Shown piece by piece: positions 13,348-14,420 of a stretch of 14,420 bases of DNA. A program made the position numbers and the translations under genes. The stretch lies in NCBI GenBank assembly GCA_036276115.1, contig DATBEM010000257.1:1-14420 (forward strand), read 5' to 3'. Source of the DNA: Trebonia sp036276115. Lineage in GTDB: Bacteria > Actinomycetota > Actinomycetes > Streptosporangiales > Streptosporangiaceae. The notes beneath the pieces were generated by a model, which worked only from the letters and a program-made list of their open reading frames with translations, was not told where the DNA came from and did not search any database. The first letter of the stretch is position 1, and the number at the start of each line of letters is the position of its first letter.

Positions 13348-13817
13348 CCGCCGTCGTCCTGGCGGCCGCGCTGGCCGGGACGGCTCCGCGCGCGGCCGCG
13401 GGCGCGCCCGTGCCCGCGGCCAGCGTCGCCCCGGTCGTCCGGGTGCTGGCGGTCCGGGGCTTCCCCGCCGACGGCGGACTGGGCAGGCTCGCCGTCGGCA
13501 TCCGGCTCCGCTACGGTGGCGCCGTCTCCGGCGACGGCGGCGACTTCGGCGGCCCGCCGCTGCCGGGCACGGCGCAGATCCCGGGCCTGTCGCCGACGGC
13601 CGGCCCCGGCACCCGGCTGGCGCGCTCCCCGGCCCCGATCGTCGTCACCCACCGGGACGGCGCCCGCGTCCTGGCCTGGGCGCTGGCCTCCACCGCGGCC
13701 GCGGCCGTCGCCGCGCTCGCCCTCGCGGCCCTGGTCGTGTTCTCCCCCCGCCCTCGCCGCCACGCGGCCGCCCGGGAGCTGGCGGCCATGCCCCCGGGCG
13801 ATGACCTGATCGGCTGA
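13341..13817 (+). CDS. Small protein with signal peptide and C-terminal membrane helix, unknown function
   Basis: The product has 158 residues. It has an N-terminal hydrophobic signal (MLTAVVLAAALAGTAPRAAA, likely cleavage near Ala-Gly-Ala about 20-22), an outside part of about 85 residues rich in Gly/Pro, one membrane helix at about 110-133 (ALASTAAAAVAALALAALVVF) and a basic stop-transfer RPRRHAAAREL, leaving a short inside tail. It is therefore a type I single-pass protein. GTG 13341 has GGAG about 5 nt upstream and overlaps the preceding stop, which argues for coupling with the exported Cys-containing protein. I do not recognise a family; it could anchor or assist its partner. Confidence 0.78.
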   Translation: MLTAVVLAAALAGTAPRAAAGAPVPAASVAPVVRVLAVRGFPADGGLGRLAVGIRLRYGGAVSGDGGDFGGPPLPGTAQIPGLSPTAGPGTRLARSPAPIVVTHRDGARVLAWALASTAAAAVAALALAALVVFSPRPRRHAAARELAAMPPGDDLIG

Positions 13818-13843
13818 CCGGGCCTCCTGCCGCCGGGCGGTGC

Positions 13844-14185
13844 TCACAGCAGGCGGCGCAGCCGGAACAGGTCCTTCATGCTCGCCTCGATCTTGATCTT
13901 GCCGGTCATCCAGGCCCGGGCGACATTCATCGGCTGCTCGGTCAGCGAGATGACGTCGTCGCTGCTGGCGGTCAGCCGCATGTCGGCCGGCGGGTCGCCC
14001 GGGCCGGCGAGGCGGACCGGGTCGGCGCCCGAGCCGAGCAGGGTGACGAAGGTGAGGCCGAGGTCGGGGACGGTCACGCTCATCGACCGGTTGCCGAAGT
14101 ACTCCTGGCGCTCCTGGGGAGTCAGCTCGGAAAGCCGCCCGGCTAGCTTCCGCAGCGCCTCCTGGCACTCCTGGGCCGTGTGCAT
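13844..14185 (-). CDS. SCP2 sterol-binding-domain-like small protein
   Basis: The 113-residue product reads like the actinobacterial single-domain SCP2 proteins: ECQEALRKLAGRLSEL, then SMSVTVPDLGLTFVTLL, then DMRLTASSDDVISLTE, and the typical ending ARAWMTGKIKIEASMKDLFRLRRLL. The fold forms a hydrophobic tunnel that binds lipids or acyl chains; the bacterial role is unknown. ATG 14185 is preceded by GGAGGGAG at 6-8 nt, a strong SD. In Streptomyces and relatives such a gene lies just before a short conserved protein and tlyA, which fits what follows. It is divergent from the next gene across 81 bp. A minus-strand TTGATT and TAGCCT 15 bp apart in that gap is a weak promoter candidate. Confidence 0.85.
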   Translation of the reverse strand: MHTAQECQEALRKLAGRLSELTPQERQEYFGNRSMSVTVPDLGLTFVTLLGSGADPVRLAGPGDPPADMRLTASSDDVISLTEQPMNVARAWMTGKIKIEASMKDLFRLRRLL

Positions 14186-14266
14186 GGCTGGCTCCCTCCT
14201 GGCGAAGTCCCCCGTGAACGGTGACGCTCACGCGGAGGCTAGCAGACGTAAGGCACAATCAACTTC

Positions 14267-14420
14267 ATGGATACCGAACGCGCCGTTCCCGGGGCCGATA
14301 GCACCGGCGACCCCCGGGTCGACGACGCCGTCGCCGGGCTGGCGGCGCTGCGGGACCGGCCCCTGGACGAGCACCCGCCCGTCCTGGAGGCCGTCCACGA
14401 CCGGCTGCGGGAGATCCTCG
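14267..14420 (+). CDS. Partial conserved actinobacterial protein upstream of tlyA-like locus
   Basis: The 5' end only: 51 codons reading MDTERAVPGADSTG, then VDDAVAGLAAL, DRPLDEHPPVLEAVHDRLREIL before the edge. The motif DRPLxEHPxVxExVHxRLRE matches short, uncharacterised proteins that in actinobacteria precede tlyA (2'-O-rRNA methyltransferase), nadK and recN. This is recalled context and is not shown in the window. The predicted product is soluble and helical with a disordered acidic start. ATG 14267 has no close SD; CACAAT lies 7 nt upstream, so a leaderless transcript is possible. Cut by the window end. Confidence 0.75.
   Translation, partial: MDTERAVPGADSTGDPRVDDAVAGLAALRDRPLDEHPPVLEAVHDRLREIL

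Noticed and set aside
13203..14258. 351-residue minus-strand frame
   Set aside because: Antisense to the two surface-protein genes and out of frame with the SCP2 gene; no family motif.

Overview
The window is about 14.4 kb of very GC-rich DNA (roughly 70% or more by eye). It has the marks of a high-GC actinobacterium: GTG and TTG starts, strong third-position GC that opens long shadow frames on both strands, and several genes with a -10-like hexamer 6 to 8 nt before the start codon and no Shine-Dalgarno (SD) sequence, as in leaderless mRNAs. The right edge (SCP2-type small protein, then a short conserved protein) resembles the neighbourhood upstream of tlyA/nadK/recN in Streptomyces and relatives. 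Placement below the class level is inference only. There is no rRNA, tRNA, CRISPR array, insertion sequence or prophage.

Left part (1-5.0 kb): the 3' part of a propeller-like exported protein carrying a 15-bp minisatellite; a 299-bp AT-richer convergent gap with dyads, a strong hairpin and an iron-box-like sequence; an orphan CsoR-type copper-sensing repressor with a plausible self-operator; a VOC/PhnB-like protein; a DUF1697 protein; a decayed DUF3291 gene; an SDR oxidoreductase; and an AlaA-like aminotransferase.

Centre (5.05-11.36 kb, minus strand): a probable four-gene operon. In transcription order it encodes a membrane-anchored TolB/PD40-type propeller protein, a LolD/MacB-type ATPase with an AbrB-like C-terminal tail, a 1046-residue FtsX/MacB-type permease, and a second, different ATPase joined to the permease by an ATGA overlap. 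I read it as a heteromeric ABC machine with two ATPases, one double permease and an extracellular sensor or partner. Its substrate is unknown and it is the most interesting system here. The ATPase-permease junction also holds an 18-codon mini-ORF and a long-spaced inverted repeat.

Right part (11.4-14.4 kb): CutA1; a histidine phosphatase convergent to it; a divergently transcribed pair of exported/membrane proteins of unknown function whose frames overlap; a small SCP2-type protein; and the 5' end of a conserved actinobacterial protein.
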